DNA of 64,000 nucleotides from Gibbula magus (Eukaryota; Mollusca; Gastropoda; Trochida; Trochidae). Positions within the stretch are counted from its first letter, which is position 1. Every line of letters starts with the position of its first letter. The stretch lies in the NCBI GenBank assembly GCA_936450465.1, contig OW388291.1, positions 32,960,656 through 33,024,655 of the forward strand, written 5' to 3'. Of the stretch, positions 26,155 to 36,598 are shown piece after piece. The notes beneath the pieces were generated by a model. It did no database searches, was not told the origin of the DNA, and saw nothing but the letters and a program-made list of their open reading frames with translations. The position numbers were made by a program, and so were the translations under genes.

Positions 26155-26653
26155 AACTCATCGGCAAAAGAAACTTATCACCTCAGTTGGTTTTGATTTA
26201 GCAATATTTAAGAGAAATCAGATGCATTTGACTGTGACAAGATACAATAATACTTATCAGCAGTAGTTTGGATGACATAATTGGTGAATGTGGTTACATT
26301 TTAGTTGACATTTCTTTTGTTTAATGAAGACAGGGGTAAGAAATGAAATGTCAACCAACATGATCCCTACTATGTTTAAAATGTTGTAAATGTATGCAGA
26401 ATCAGGCACATTTATCAATTTTCACATAGAATATGTCTTATATGTCAATGGACAATTGTTTATCATCAAAAATAAAAATAATTTCATTTTTTTTTAAATT
26501 AAAAAGACCTGTAGAAGTATTCTTTAACTGCTGACTAAACACCTGTACTTTTCAGTTTTAGATTATCATTTAGAAAACTTGAGATATTTACAATTGAAAA
26601 TCATACATATGATAAAATCAACTGAGGTGATAAGTTTCTTTTGCCGATGAGTT
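26155..26653 (+). mobile_element. TA-flanked MITE, family K, copy 2
   Basis: A 499-bp element with TA at 26153-26154 and 26654-26655 and inverted ends AACTCATCGGCAAAAGAAAC followed by TTATCACCTCAGTTG. Same orientation as copy 1. Its left end abuts the remnant of a family-C MITE. Confidence 0.88.
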
Positions 26654-26854
26654 TATTACAGAGTTTATGGCAAAGTCTCAGACTCTTTGTCTGGGACCAA
26701 TTCTTTTATGATAGAAAGTCATACTCTAAGCTCATAATCTGACAACAGTAATCCTCGTCCTATCGGATTAAATTCTGTTTGGGAGGTCGGAATATGACTT
26801 GTAATTTTACCATTGTTTTATCATATTGAAGACACGTCTAAATCGTCACACGTT

Positions 26855-26955
26855 TCGAGCCGAGTCCCATGCGGGATTCGAACCCATGCCCTCAGAGTAA
26901 GGCAACTACATTGACTGTACCAACAGCTTACGACACGACCATTTCGCCTCGACAA
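26855..26955 (-). repeat. tRNA-derived SINE-like head fragment
   Basis: On the minus strand a B box GGTTCGAATCC (26874-26884) inside CATGGGTTCGAATCCCGCA is preceded, about 50 bp upstream, by GAAATGGTCGTGTCGTAAG, an A-box-like stretch. The T-stem only partly pairs, so this is not a functional tRNA. It is absent from the matching place in the left arm near 4.6 kb, so it was inserted or retained only here. An open frame running through it on the plus strand (starting MRDSNPCP) is the usual false product of such B boxes. Confidence 0.6.
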
Positions 26956-27769
26956 AAATCGATCATGGGAAAATCCAGCATGGGATTCGGCCCGAAAAAG
27001 TATGAGAAGTACTTTTCAATGGGAAATGGAAAGCACATTTCATATCCTAGGGTTATACAAAGATATGACCAACAAAGAAAACCTAAAGTTATCATAATCT
27101 ATGGGGAAAAGAAACCGAAGGGCATGACAATTCTTATTTTTAAATAAATGTATCATAATTTTCAAAGGACTACATCAAGAAGGAAAACCTTAGAGATATC
27201 ATAGTCTATGTGAAACCGATGTAACTGTAATTCTAGCGATATATATATGCTGCTTAGACGTAATAAATACTGACTATATGACGTTGTTAAATCTGTGACG
27301 TTGATATTGTTTCCGAACCCTTCCATGATGTCATGTTCAAATGTATAGATATATTTCCCTGCCATTAGCTTATAAGATGTAAACATTATTATTCAAGAAA
27401 ATGTGCCCCTGCCGTCAGTAAATATGAGCGTGTGTTCAAGAGAAGTTGTTGACAGAATGACGAATACTTTACATGATGTGGAAAATTAAATGAGCTTGCA
27501 TAAAAAATTACAAGACATATAATCTTAAGTGTTTTTTTTTTTATAGTAATCAGTATCGCGTCTGATTGAAATCGTCATGATTATGATTTGCAATTGGAAT
27601 ATTGTTCCAATAGATTGTTTAGGCTCGATGTTGTTAATGTTTCATAAACATTGCTTTGTAATGTGTTGTTAGCTAGTGTTTCAAACAATTAAACAACGTT
27701 CATCGTGGCAGGAAAACAATACCGTATGAAACTATTGAATCAAATAAATTGTGACATTCATTTGTTTTC

Positions 27770-28545
27770 CTCCCTTTACATCTGTAAGAAGACTGGTTTA
27801 ATTACATATACACGAAATGAATATGCCACTGAAAGATTTTGTTGAAGTGTTTTGAAATACAATTCTCAATCAACACAATACAGGTAGCGGATGTGGTATT
27901 TGATTAAACGTTTATGGTATGACGCTTTACTTTCTGCCTGTCATACCAACCCGGGACTACATTAGTCCTTTTACATAGTAATAACTTCTAAATATTGTAA
28001 AAGAAGGTGACAAAACAAGGGGATCAAAAACCGATAATCCAAACATCATTGAATAAACGGATAACACGAGCAAGATAATGACGTTGAAGATATTTGTAAT
28101 CTATCCCTTTAGCTAAAACAAAAAGCACATTAAATAAACAATGTGACAATGATAATATTGAATCTTTCACTTTACAATTACATGCTATAAGAGACTGATG
28201 TATAACTGTACAGCTATTTGAATGGAAAATTTGTTGTTGGGATTTCAATGCATGTGCGATGTTAACAAGGAAAACAATCACTATTGCCTCTTTGAAGTGA
28301 TGATTACATTGTTATGGGCTTACTCCAAAACATAATGAATGGCCAAATTCAGTAATTGGTGAATAACAGCCTAAATCCAGACTTGATGACTTTCTTGAAG
28401 ATTTTCTGTCCAGAATGTACAATCAGTATACTGCAGACATTGTTCAGTTGACCCCATTGTTCACTCGCGCGTTGCTGAATCTGTTACATGACTCGAATTG
28501 CCTGTATCGATCAATCTTTATTCAAGTACTGAGGGTACCACAGAC
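27770..28545 (+). repeat. First copy of a local tandem duplication of about 0.75-1 kb
   Basis: Matches 28840-29570 in the same orientation, about 1.03 kb downstream: for example AAACGTTTATGGTATGA, GTCATACCA, TCTATCCCTTTAG, GAGGAAAACAATCA-like and CAGACTTGATGACTTTCTTG. Similarity is modest at first but very high in the last 170 bp. Confidence 0.85.
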
Positions 28546-28711
28546 CAAAAGTTGGTCTTGGAAGGAAATCAAGGAAATTATAATGTTGTCTATGAAAACC
28601 ATGTTTGAAACACAGGGTCAATATATTTTATTGCTATTAGATTTTAAAGTGGTGCATGATGGTATAGGGATATTTGATAATATTTTTAATTTGAATTTCC
28701 AAGACTACTAG
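28370..28711 (+). pseudogene. Exon-like open frame, unrecognised product
   Basis: After AATAACAG, which could be a splice acceptor, the frame reads PKSRLDDFLEDFLSR, then MYNQYTADIVQLTPLF, LLNLLHDSNCLYRSIF, and stays open to 28711. A possible donor CAAGTACTG lies near 28524. The segment 28370-28540 is about 96 percent identical to 29391-29562, much more than the flanks. In the downstream copy the acceptor AG is lost and a stop replaces Leu. In the left arm (about 720-790, inverted) the same sequence has a deletion. I do not recognise the protein. It could be a decayed exon that was duplicated, or simply a younger patch of the tandem repeat. Confidence 0.25.
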
Positions 28712-28839
28712 TTGTTTTATCCCTAACATATAACTCTGTCTTTGTAGTCTATTATTGTAGGCAATATTCATTCTCATGTGATTTAATGTTGGCAACTTAA
28801 CTGTATGAAACTACTGAATCACTGAAATTCTGACAATCC

Positions 28840-29570
28840 TTTTTCGCGATTTTCCTTGACATTAAAACAAGCCTGATTTAATAGACAATAAACACAATAC
28901 CAGAAGTCGTGAATATGGTATTTGTTCAAACGTTTATGGTATGATACTTTCATTTGTACCAGTCATACCAGCCGGGGACCATTGGGTTTTTTTAGCCCAA
29001 GGGGGAAAGTCCAATGTAATAAGTGATGATATTGTAATACATGGTTACGCTGCATGGTGATCAGAAACTGATTATCCGGACATAATTGAATTAACTCATA
29101 ACACGTGCAAGAGAACGATGTGGCAGAGATTTGAATCTATCCCTTTAGAAAAACAAAAATAAGTATTAGATAAAAAATGTGTCATTGTGATATTGAATCT
29201 TCCACTCTTAAATAACATGATATAATTCTAGACAACTATTAGAATGAAAACCTAGAGGTTGAGACTTCAATGGACAGGAGTGATGTTCACGAGGAAAACA
29301 ATCATTTAGCTCCTTTGAAGTGATGATTACCGTGTTATGGGCTTAATCCAAAACATAATGAATGACCAAATTCAGTTATTGCTGTAACAACCTAAATCCA
29401 GACTTGATGACTTTCTTGAAGATTTTCTGTCCAGAATGTACAATCAGTATACTGCAGACATTGTTCAGTTGACCCAATTGTTTACTCGCGTGTTGCTGAA
29501 TCTGTAACATGACTCGAATTGCCTGTATCGATCAATCTTTATTCAAGTATTTAGGGTACCCGAACCAAAA
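28840..29570 (+). repeat. Second copy of the local tandem duplication
   Basis: See the matching copy at 27770-28545. Here the last part carries an in-frame stop (TAA at 29505-29507) in the exon-like frame. Confidence 0.85.
29391..29562 (+). pseudogene. Second, broken copy of the exon-like segment
   Basis: Reads the same DDFLEDFLSRMYNQYTADIV frame as 28370-28540, but LLNL is followed by a stop (29505-29507) and the upstream AACAG is AACAA. Confidence 0.25.
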
Positions 29571-29764
29571 GTATATAACTACAGATTCGTGTCTTGACCT
29601 GAAAGGTTGTTGAATAATAATTTTTAAACAGTATAACAGTTATCCATCACTGGATTGACAACATAAACCTATTTTATTATATTTAGTATGTATAGTTAAA
29701 TATCCTGAACATACAGGATTACAGTTTTATTATATACCCATGTAAACTTAAGATAGTAATACAG

Positions 29765-29830
29765 GGATGCAATACGGTTCCCGTGGTCGATTTCCGTATT
29801 GCACGGTGAATTCCGTATTGCACGGCTGAC
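29765..29830 (+). repeat. Repeated TTCCGTATTGCACGG motif
   Basis: TTCCGTATTGCACGG occurs at 29792 and again at 29811, with a degenerate inverse (GCAATACGG) at 29769. An inverted related block is at 33725-33790 (GCCGTGCAATACGGAATTC). Confidence 0.7.
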
Positions 29831-30095
29831 GGTTCTACTTTCTCTAAACTTCGGCACTTCTCGGAATTTTCCGTACTTTTCAATGTTTACCCAATTAAAT
29901 CTCCGGAATTTATGTTTTGATAATACTGCTAGTATTTGTTCAGTTGATTAAAGTATCAGCATGGATTTGGCCTAATACTAACAGCACAAGCAGGGACAAT
30001 GTTGCTCAAATTATCATTAACAAGGCAGAAAAGCGTAAAGTAGAAGGGGAATCGAAAGCATTGCCGAAAGATTCGCTAGCGATGCTGCGTCACTG

Positions 30096-30145
30096 TGACG
30101 TCACAACCGTTTACTATTGTGACGTCATAACCATGGTTACGTCAT
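30096..30145. promoter_or_regulatory. Cluster of CRE-type palindromes
   Basis: Perfect TGACGTCA at 30096-30103 and 30120-30127, plus a near match TTACGTCA at about 30138. TGACGTCA is the known binding site of CREB/ATF proteins. No gene is recognised next to it, so it may simply belong to the repeat that also holds the hairpin at 30441-30603. Confidence 0.45.
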
Positions 30146-30440
30146 TCGAAAGAAGCACGACGCACGGAAGCCTGAATGTTGTTTCTTATTTTCAGTTCTT
30201 TGTAATTAAATGATAACAAAGCAAATTTGATGGTTTAATGATGTTACCACACTGAAGAAAATTTCACTTACAGCTCTTTAGGGTTGGAAAATGAGAAAAT
30301 AAAGATATTATTAAGACATCAAATCGTGAGTCGTGCTAGTCAAGCAACCGTCCGTGTATCAATACGCAGCACGTCGTCCCAGTAAATTTATGCAACTTTA
30401 TTTGTTTACCAATTTGCTAATAAAAAGGGGTATATAATAA

Positions 30441-30603
30441 ATATAGAACATCATACTTGTGCATTTGGATCGTTTGTATTGAACTCGAAGCTGTCATGGA
30501 AGCGGAGGAACAACTCGTTCTTCGAACTCGTTGTTCCTCCGCTTCCATGACATCTTCTCGTTCAATACAAACGATCCAAATGCACAAGTATGATGTTCTA
30601 TAT
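30441..30603. repeat. Long fold-back hairpin
   Basis: Arms of about 75-80 bp with only a few mismatches. The outer sequence TATAGAACATCATACTTGTG pairs with its complement at 30584-30603; the inner part is GGAAGCGGAGGAACAACTCG around a loop near TTCTTCGAA. A half-copy lies at 33430-33530. Confidence 0.92.
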
Positions 30604-31744
30604 ATATATTCATCTACTTCTGTATATTAACTCCATTTGAACAGACCGACCCATTCAAAGCAGAATAAAGCGAGAATTAAACATTCAGAAAAGCTTTAAC
30701 CGAAGAACTATACTTCTCTAAATAAAAGATGTTGGCACACTTATTTATTTTCAAGATCAGGTGTATCTCAATTAGGAGAATTCTTAAACTGGGACTCTTT
30801 AAATATATCAGATATTACACAGAAAATCAAAAGGTTGTCATTCATCATCGAAATCATGAAAAAAGTTAAAACACTATTTATCAACTAACATATTTTGAAA
30901 AAATAAGAAGGGAATGTATGAATCAAATACAATGTATTACACAGTTAATTTCTTTCACAGACATTACAAAGACATGTTAGTAAGGTATAATCTATCCTTC
31001 CTGTCTTAAACATCGTTTTTACATGCTGCCGATATTATTCCATTGCCATTTTCTTGGATGAATGGGTATAGTTTCACCTCCCATCCCATAATTACCATCC
31101 CAGTGTTCGATAACACTCAAGTATTGAATGGCCAGGTGGGTGTGTGTGTGTTCCCACAGCAACCTGCGGTTAGACATATTCTTTGTTGGAGGTTGGCGAC
31201 ATTTTAAAAGCGGTTTTCGTTTGTTGCTTATATCTGATTCTTACACAGTCGTGCCCCGTTGTTTCCGAAATTCAAAAGTGTTTTACTGGACATATTATCA
31301 CAATATTTCAAACGAAATACATCATAATGAGTATGCATCTTTCACAGCTACTGTGTCCAGTTTGATAACAAGACTCTCCCTTAATGGTTCTAATTAAAGG
31401 CTCAGGTTTCACAAGTCAATAGATGCTCTTAACTTAAAGTGTCATGAAAGATGTGATTCTGTCGCCTAAGTTGATACCGAGTCTGGTTGATACTCTGCTG
31501 TGAAATGTTGGAACTTATTGAAATACTATATGTGAACTTAAAAGTGCAGACAAGCACATTTAGAATGAAGGCCGGGGTAATTAGTGTTATTCAAAACCAA
31601 GGTAATTACTTTGACTGACATTTGTAGACTACGCAGTATGATATTCAGGAAAGTATCAATGAAATTGAATATTTGATGTTTGTAAGACTTCCAGAACTGT
31701 TATGCATGCTTCACTAACATGGTCTAACATGACTCAAATATAGA

Positions 31745-31887
31745 ATACTAAATGACGTCCCGTTTGATAACTCGTTTTTGAAACGAGTGAATGGTGTCAG
31801 GGTATTTTAACGAGCGAAAGCGAGTTAAATACCATTGCCATTCACGAGTTTCATAAACTTGTTATCAAACGGGACCGAGTTTAGTAT
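31745..31887. repeat. Long fold-back hairpin
   Basis: Outer ends ATACTAAATGACGTCCCG and CGGGACCGAGTTTAGTAT; inner arms TTTGATAACTCG...CGAGTGAATGG and their complements. The loop region itself holds a smaller hairpin (TTTTAACGAGCGAAAGCGAG). CRE-type sites follow within about 100 bp. Confidence 0.9.
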
Positions 31888-31984
31888 TTTAGTTATTATT
31901 CAATGATGTAAATAGCGCTGAATTGCAAGAAAACGCTCACTTACAAAAAGGTCACCCGCTATTGCATTCGCGCGGCTAACATTG

Positions 31985-32034
31985 TGACGTCAACCAAAAA
32001 CGACTATGACGTCACGCTCCGATTATGACGTTAC
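31985..32034. promoter_or_regulatory. Cluster of CRE-type palindromes
   Basis: TGACGTCA at 31985-31992 and 32007-32014, and TGACGTTA at 32027-32034. Lies just right of the hairpin at 31745-31887. Confidence 0.45.
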
Positions 32035-32299
32035 GGCAGCACGCAGTGGTATCACACATGTATGTAACCAACTCATTGTTATCTAATGAGTGATCTCACC
32101 ACGGTTGAGTAATAAAAGTACTTATAAGACAGTGATATGTATATTAACAGTTTCACATTTTTGTAACTGTCCTTCTTCCATATCTGATGTGTGTGTGACT
32201 ATTTGGCATTATTTATGTTGATTTTAATACAATGTATACAACTCTGCAATATATAAAATACAAGTACAACATTTCGGATTAAGGGCCACAAGGTATATT

Positions 32300-32700
32300 C
32301 GTCAATGAAGAGTTGTAAGACGTAATGCGGCTGTTTTAAGAAGTTAGGGTATATCAATGAAAATCATGAGAAAATTGACTTTTTGAAAACACTCATAACT
32401 TAACAGCAACAAAATATTCATAACAATAACAAAAACGCAAATCAAGGTCATTTATAAATTGGGAAACATCACCGAAGATGCTTCCGAATAGCTTGACGAT
32501 CATTTTCATATTTCTGTCATTTTCAATTATGATGATATTCGTTTATTACCCAAGAGTATATTAAATATTGATGGATGTTCATTTCAGTCCATCATAATCG
32601 ATTTCTTTACCAGTTAATATGTAGTTCATGTCAACACTGAATCATTATCAGATCCCCCGAGGTCAATTTCACACAGAGCCTTGCAGCTGGCAGCAGAGTG
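32300..32700 (+). repeat. Further copy of the inverted-arm sequence
   Basis: Resembles 19.79-19.95 kb in the same orientation (ATTATGATGATATTCG..., GATGTTCATTTCAGTCCA..., ACTGAATCATT...GATC) and therefore the left arm near 7.44-7.60 kb inverted. Marks a third, partial copy of that unit. No gene seen. Confidence 0.55.
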
Positions 32701-33429
32701 AAACTATTATCCTACTAACTCTAACAACGCACACAGCTTACATGACAAACCTCTCTTGTCGATTTACCATACAGATTATGATTTTCATTACCTAAGGATA
32801 TAAATGCATTCAATATACATTAAATGAACTACGTTTGATGAGTGTTTACTGTGTGTTTTAGTTTTATTTGAATGATTATTAATTAGAAACTATTTCTAAA
32901 TAGTGTCTAAATATCTTTGGTATAAATGGTGCATCAGTTGTCTTGTTAATTTTCATATTTCTGTATATGTAACACACAAACAAATTATTTGTAACATGTT
33001 TTTGAACAACCTATTCCAATGAAGGCTGAAACTCATGTTTGTGCAAGGGTTTGGTTGTCATTTGGATCTTAAATATGCACTTTATTATTGAATGTACTTT
33101 TACGAAAATATTCCTTTGGAAATCGGTTCTTTACAAACAAAAAGACAACTGACAAAACATCCATTGGAAAATAGTATTTTTAATTCAAATAATTTGAACA
33201 TGTATCCTATTCTGAAACACTTCCATGTTACATAATAAAATATTTTACAAATGTTCATCATTTCAGTTTTTTATATTGATATTTCCAAAGATCCAAGAAT
33301 AGACCAAACAGTATCTAACACTTGCTTTTATAACATGGAAGATAACTAATGTCTGTTCAATGTTGAAAATAATTGTAAGGATTATGTTGTCAGAGGTCAA
33401 AGAATTACAAGAGCAAAACGTCATCTTCA

Positions 33430-33790
33430 TTGAGTAATTGGAAGCGGTGGAACAACGAGTTCGAAGACAGTTCCATGTCCGCTTCGAGTTCAATATAAAC
33501 GATCAAAATGCACAACTATATGATTTTAGATATTTATTATATACCATTTTTTCAGGCATATTGGTTTTTTTTTAAATGTTATGTCTTAATCCAAGCTAAT
33601 AATGTAATTATTTGAAGCATTATTACCAGTGTCATGAAAACATGAAAAGATTGACTTGGAAAAACATTGTTGCATACAGAAAGTTCCAATATTGCCGAAG
33701 TGTAGAGAAAGTTGATCCGTCGTCAGCCGTGCAATACGGAATTCATTGTGCAAAACGGAAATCGCCCATGGAAACCATATTGCACGCCAG
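33430..33790 (-). repeat. Inverted partial copy of 29.77-30.60 kb
   Basis: 33430-33530 matches one half of the 30441-30603 hairpin (GGAAGCGGTGGAACAACGAG, GTTCAATATAAACGATC). 33725-33790 is the inverse of the 29.77-29.83 kb repeat. Open frames across it (33612-33908) have no recognised product. Confidence 0.65.
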
Positions 33791-34199
33791 TATTACTTTC
33801 CTAAGTTTACATTGGTATATAATAAATAGCAATACATCTAGTACTAAGTATGCAATTACAATGAAAACAACAATCCAAATTCAATTTCCATTCATAAAGA
33901 TATTTTGAAAAAATCAAAATGTATAAAAGAAAGTTTATGCAATCAAATGAAGACATTTTACATACTATTTAACAAATAACCACATTTTAAAATGTTATAA
34001 TGCATGAAATGAATATTGTTTCCGTTTCACCATACTGTTAAAACCATGAATAAAAGAAAATAAATGAATATACAAGTTCTCTCCATGTAATATTTCAAAC
34101 AAACTCGTTTGCCTTTTCAATATGTTTTAAAACATAGTGACATAATGCAAAACATACAAAGATTATTATTTACTTACATTCCATATTTATGCAACCAGT

Positions 34200-34391
34200 A
34201 TTATAGTCCGTTTGTTGTGAAAACGTACCGATGAATTTCAAGTTTAACAGAAAAGTGAAAATAATACGATGATGTGAACATTCCGAACCCTTATAGTTTT
34301 ACCCCGCCAATTTGACATTCAATTTTCAGAATTTTCTTTAACTTAGGAAAAAAGTTGTTTAACAAACGATCATAGTGTGAAGTGGCTGTTT
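34200..34391 (+). repeat. Left long terminal inverted repeat of the Mutator-like element
   Basis: About 192 bp starting ATTATAGTCCGTTTG; pairs with 35310-35497 in inverse orientation with scattered mismatches and small gaps. Confidence 0.8.
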
Positions 34392-35309
34392 TGGTGTGTA
34401 TGCACTGTGAATTGCGTGATCAACGTTAACATAGAATTCCTTAGTCTCTTTATTAACTTGCATTTTGATCATCGCAATACTGATTGAAGAGAGAAATTAT
34501 AGGCATAAGCTTCCGAGTTCGTTACATACACATTCTACCATACAATAACATATCTCTTACTGAATTTATTAAATCATTTAAAACTTAGAAATGAGTGAAT
34601 TTTTGTAATTAGCTCAAACGATAAACCAGTTTTATAGTGAATACGACCAAATGAAAATCTCCAAAGAAAGGGGTCGTCTCAAAGCCTAGAATGCTTGGAA
34701 TCTAGATGAAACCGTAATATTATCAATTACTTTCAATTACTTTCAATTAATTTAAATATTTGCATCAATTTATTTAAAAGAGAAGGATATTTATGGATTA
34801 TCAACTTCTTATTTAATTGAGACTGCGATAATATATGCAAACAGGACATGCGTTGATGCTAATTAAAATAACCAATAATCCATATTTTATGGTCCAAGTA
34901 GAACATCAATGTCTAATGACACATGGGCGAGTAGCAGTCATACTGCACATCAGGAGTTAACAGCAAGAACCTCACACTATAATGATTGAAACATGGTGCC
35001 GTAGTTCACATCTCGCAATATGGAATTTTCGATACAACGTAATTTAAGCTCATTAAGCAAAATGAAAACAAATAATTCAAACCCAGTCTACTATGAAGAC
35101 AAACTGTTACTTGTACTCTAAACTCCTATGAAATGCGATAAGTGGAGTCAATAATTAATTTCAGAGATGCAACAATGAGTTTAAAGAGGAGTCATACATA
35201 AACCTCTAGCCATTTGAAGGCTCAAATTATGAGTAAATATTTTGAAACCGTCCCTATATGTGTCTGGTGTTTAGGACACTGTGCATACCCCCTTGTCATA
35301 CAAATCAAT

Positions 35310-35497
35310 AACAGCGACTTCAAACTATATCGCTTCTTAAACAACTTTTTTCCTAAGTTAAAGAAAATTCTGAAAATTAAATGCCTATTTGGCGATGTAA
35401 AACTATGAGGGTTTATAATTTATAATTTACCGTAATTTATTTACTTTTGTGTTAAACTTGAAATTCATCGCTACGTTTTCACGACAAACGGACTATA
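35310..35497 (-). repeat. Right long terminal inverted repeat of the Mutator-like element
   Basis: About 188 bp; on the minus strand it begins TATAGTCCGTTTGTCG. The outer edge abuts the second GCAACCAGT. Confidence 0.8.
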
Positions 35498-35978
35498 GCA
35501 ACCAGTTGACCTAGTTTTCCCAGTCATCAAAGACACACAATTCCCACTAATTTATTCATATCAGGAAAAGCTATCATCAATTCTACCACACTGTGTTACA
35601 CCAAGGATAATCAATCACTTTCAGGATTGTTTTGTAGATGATTGTCATTGCTTCAAAGGGTTTTGGTGTCACTTTGCAGCTAATGCTATGCAGGGAATTT
35701 TATATGATTTTGTAAAACAATACATTTTGTCATGTCAGTAATGAGTTATTTTTCAATTGTTTTGAATATAGTGTGTTAAATGCAATGTTCAATACAGGCT
35801 GAAGACAGGAAACCGAACAATATAATTACATTTTAAAATATTATCCAGGTGCAAAGTGTTTTGGACATGTTCCAAAACATCGGATTAAATGTAATTTGGC
35901 AGTGCAAATGGCGATGTTCACACTCTATGTCTGCAACAGATTTCACAAACATAAACAGGATATAGCTTAGATCCATTA

Positions 35979-36598
35979 CAGCTGCGTACCGAAAGTTTGT
36001 TCACCCACTTGTTTATTTTATTGCAAATATCATATAATTTGGCATGTCTTTGAAGCATGGTATCAACGTGAAAACTAGATCGATCATCTTACAGCTTTGC
36101 GTTATAAGAATACAGTTGAGTGTTCCATAACATAATCTGATTTGGTATTTCATAGAAAATAGTTAAAGTTTTGGCAGCTCTTTGAAGTGACCAGGGGTCA
36201 ATATTTTCAAAACTGCATTTTTTTATTTTCTTCTGTGAAATATACATTAAGTGATCAATTGGGTGTAACATACATCATAGATCTCCTCTTATATTCATTC
36301 AGTGTATTTGTGTGGAATTTGTTCTCATTTAGTCAATATGACAACTTTCTTTTGAAAATTAATGAAATTTGAATTTCAAAATTGTATCCCTTCTGTCTAT
36401 TTCAGTATGCAAATTTCTTACACTACTGCCGTGACGATCACAAAATATGTATGAGAATGAATGTTTTACACATGGATATATGATACTTCACTTTCATTGT
36501 TTGTTGTATAATTTTATTAATGTTACAATGAACGTCAATTTACATGATATTTGCACTGAGATATACATGCATGTGAACAAACTTTCGATACGCAGCTG
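35979..36598 (+). mobile_element. TA-flanked MITE, family C, copy 1
   Basis: 620 bp with TA at 35977-35978 and 36599-36600. The inverted ends are about 55 bp long, beginning CAGCTGCGTACCGAAAGTTT and still pairing at ATGATATTTGCA. Non-coding. A full inverted copy is at 40746-41381. Confidence 0.9.

Larger units (their letters stand above)
16430..29570 (-). repeat. Right arm of the large imperfect inverted duplication
   Basis: The mirror of 0.7-9.0 kb; longer because it has gained the 3.06-kb rolling-circle-like array, two 500-bp MITEs, a tRNA-derived fragment and a 1-kb local tandem duplication (27.77-29.57 kb). Apart from those insertions I see no gene in it. Open frames of 60-100 codons here are scattered on both strands and are not shared with the left arm. 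Confidence 0.75.
34191..35506. mobile_element. Non-autonomous Mutator-like element with 9-bp target duplication
   Basis: A 1,298-bp element (34200-35497) flanked by the perfect 9-bp direct repeat GCAACCAGT (34191-34199 and 35498-35506). The ends are long inverted repeats of about 190 bp (left to about 34391, right from about 35310). They begin TATAGTCCGTTTGT and stay recognisable throughout, for example through TCTTTAACTTAGG. Long terminal repeats plus a 9-bp target duplication are the signature of Mutator-like elements. The interior of about 900 bp has no transposase-like frame, so movement would need a helper elsewhere. The two terminal repeats have drifted, implying a moderately old insertion. 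Confidence 0.82.

Noticed and set aside
26869..27147. 92-codon frame beginning MRDSNPCP
   Set aside because: It begins in the inverted B box of a tRNA-derived repeat, a well-known source of false proteins.
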